Shown here: piece after piece, positions 63,195-64,000 of the stretch
Numbering within the stretch: the first letter of the stretch is position 1
Layout of the letters: every line of letters begins with the position of its first letter
Assembly: GCF_001950255.1 (NCBI RefSeq)
Contig: NZ_BDJK01000003.1
Span: 109,578 to 173,577 of the forward strand
Source of the DNA: Carboxydothermus pertinax
GTDB taxonomy: Bacteria; Bacillota; Z-2901; Carboxydothermales; Carboxydothermaceae
Length of the DNA: 64,000 nucleotides
Reading direction: 5' to 3'
Notes under the pieces: model-generated
The model's input: the letters and a program-made list of their open reading frames with translations, nothing else
Told to the model about the DNA's origin: nothing
Database searches by the model: none
Made by a program: the position numbers and the translations under genes

Positions 63195-63400
63195 TACGGT
63201 ACTCTACGGGTGCCCCTAAAAGGGTTAAAGGGGAAGCCGGACGGTAATTCCGTAAACGGCGCGGGCCCGCCACTGTACTCGGGGAGCCTCTTTTAAAAAT
63301 GCCACTGTCTAAACGGATGGGAAGGCTAAAAGAGGTGATGAGCCGGAAGCCAGGAAACCTGCCCGTTGGAGTTACTCTTTCTTACCTTCGCGGCGAAGGG
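63195..63400 (+). ncRNA. Cobalamin (B12) riboswitch
   Basis: Canonical pieces in order: GGGTGCCCCTAAAAGGG, GGGAAGCCGGACGGTAATTCCG-type stem (63241 region), GCGGGCCCGCCACTGTACTC near 63261-63280, GATGAGCCGGAAGCCAGGA and the B12 box AGCCAGGAAACCTGCC (63348-63363). Binds adenosyl- or methylcobalamin and normally controls B12 synthesis, uptake or B12-independent isozymes. Confidence 0.93.
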
Positions 63401-63426
63401 AGGGGATAGAAAGTTTTGTTGTTTAT

Positions 63427-63460
63427 AATCCGCTAACCTTACCGGGAAGCGGATTTTTTG
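63427..63460 (+). terminator. Terminator downstream of the cobalamin riboswitch
   Basis: Stem AATCCGCT (63427-63434)/AGCGGATT (63448-63455) followed by a T run. It is the probable expression platform of the riboswitch or the termination point in the ligand-bound state. Confidence 0.82.
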
Positions 63461-63614
63461 TTGGTATATTAAAATTAAGACCTACGGTAATATGTCAAGA
63501 CCATGAGGTCAAAAATTTTCGAAGTTAAGACTTAAAAAAGGCAATAGAAAACCGTCCTGAATCCAAGCAATATGGAAACAAGCAACAAAAATGGAAATTA
63601 GGATTTAAAAAATA
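63461..63614. other. A/T-rich non-coding stretch between riboswitch terminator and transposase end
   Basis: No gene seen. It should contain the end of the insertion element. Short inverted pieces such as AAGACC/GGTC (63479-63515) are present, but no clear terminal inverted repeat, as is usual for IS110-type elements. Confidence 0.4.
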
Positions 63615-63998
63615 TTAAGCAAGATTCCTCCTTTGCCCCTTGGGCAGATAGAGTTGGTTGCTGCGCAGCAGAGCATCAACCATACGCACTAATTTACGTG
63701 CGGTAAGGACTAAAGCCCGGCGATGATAGTGAGTTTTGCTTTCCCGGAATTTACGGGAGTAGAACTCACGGTATTCAGGCTCGTACTGACGAACAGAATT
63801 AGCAGCCTGAATTAAGTAATAACGCAAATAAGCGTTACCGGTTTTAGTAAGTGGCGTAGTATCAGCTTCAAATTCACCAGACTGATGCTCACGCCAAGTT
63901 AAGCCGGCAAATTTAGCTAAAGCTGAATCATTAGGGAAACGGTGGATATCACCAATTTCAGCAATAATACCGGCGCAGATAACTGGACCAAGGCCAGG
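63615..63998 (-). mobile_element. IS110/IS1111-family transposase, C-terminal part, cut by window edge
   Basis: 127 codons on the minus strand, open to the window edge. The text begins PGLGPVICAGIIAEIGDIHRF, then LAKFAGLTWREHQSGEF and TPLTKTGNAYLRYYLIQAANSVR, the C-terminal transposase_20 domain of IS110/IS116/IS902 recombinases (DEDD/Ser chemistry, bridge-RNA guided in characterised members). The catalytic serine of the family would lie in the Tnp_20 part near the helix-hairpin-helix at the window edge. Confidence 0.88.
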
Positions 63999-64000
63999 TA

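Overview
The window is a gene-dense stretch of a sporulating, low-to-moderate-GC Firmicute chromosome (Clostridia/Thermoanaerobacterales type). Almost every gene is on the + strand. Gene content (spore germination, SpoIVFA/FB, Spo0B-like and Spo0E-like proteins, multihaem cytochromes, tungstate uptake, B12-linked functions) and protein style fit a thermophilic anaerobe such as Carboxydothermus. That species guess rests on recognition and was not checked against any database.

Layout. 1-3.9 kb: 3' part of a glutamate mutase epsilon gene, a 2-hydroxyacyl-CoA dehydratase-like subunit, its ATPase activator and a metallo-beta-lactamase-fold protein. 3.9-6.6 kb: an unrecognised P-loop protein, then rph, rdgB and a phosphodiesterase in one overlapping operon. 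6.6-7.5 kb: seven tRNA genes with two near-perfect promoters and degenerate heptamer repeats. 7.7-15.4 kb: protein quality control (tig, clpP, clpX, lonB, lon). 15.5-16.4 kb: an unrecognised membrane-anchored protein on the minus strand. 16.4-20.7 kb: T-box leader, valS, folC. 20.8-23.8 kb: a GerA-type germination operon without an adjacent B subunit. 24-31.9 kb: rex, maf, radC, mreBCD, PBP2 and minCDE, the cell-shape and division block. 32.2-35.5 kb: an unusual module of two Com-like zinc ribbons, small membrane proteins, a heptahaem and a hexahaem cytochrome c and a cytochrome b. 35.5-45.5 kb: rodA, an MBL hydrolase, spoIVFA/FB-like genes, a radical SAM pair, rng, rplU, rpmA, a Spo0B-like gene and obgE, the same macro-order as in Bacillus. 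45.6-50.7 kb: a PAS protein, an MFS transporter, a tungstate ABC transporter with a ModE-like regulator, and a YbaK-type deacylase. 50.7-53.1 kb: proBA. 53.1-56.3 kb: a decayed ytaF-like gene, then an M-box magnesium riboswitch operon (MgtE-N protein and an NRAMP-related transporter). 56.3-63.1 kb: a MidA-like methyltransferase, a Spo0E-like gene, nadD, an RRM protein, yqeK, rsfS, a T-box leader containing a tRNA-Ala, leuS and a Crp/Fnr regulator. 63.2-64 kb: a cobalamin riboswitch followed by the end of an IS110-family transposase instead of a B12-related gene.

The strongest points for a second look are: (i) a complete tRNA-Ala(GGC) gene inside the leuS T-box leader, between the specifier stem and the T-box; (ii) a three-copy 12-13 bp element between the M-box and the MgtE-N gene that can form two mutually exclusive hairpins, one hiding the ribosome binding site; (iii) the Com-like zinc-ribbon / small membrane protein / multihaem cytochrome module; (iv) degenerate heptamer arrays in intergenic spaces; and (v) a cobalamin riboswitch apparently cut off from its gene by an insertion sequence.
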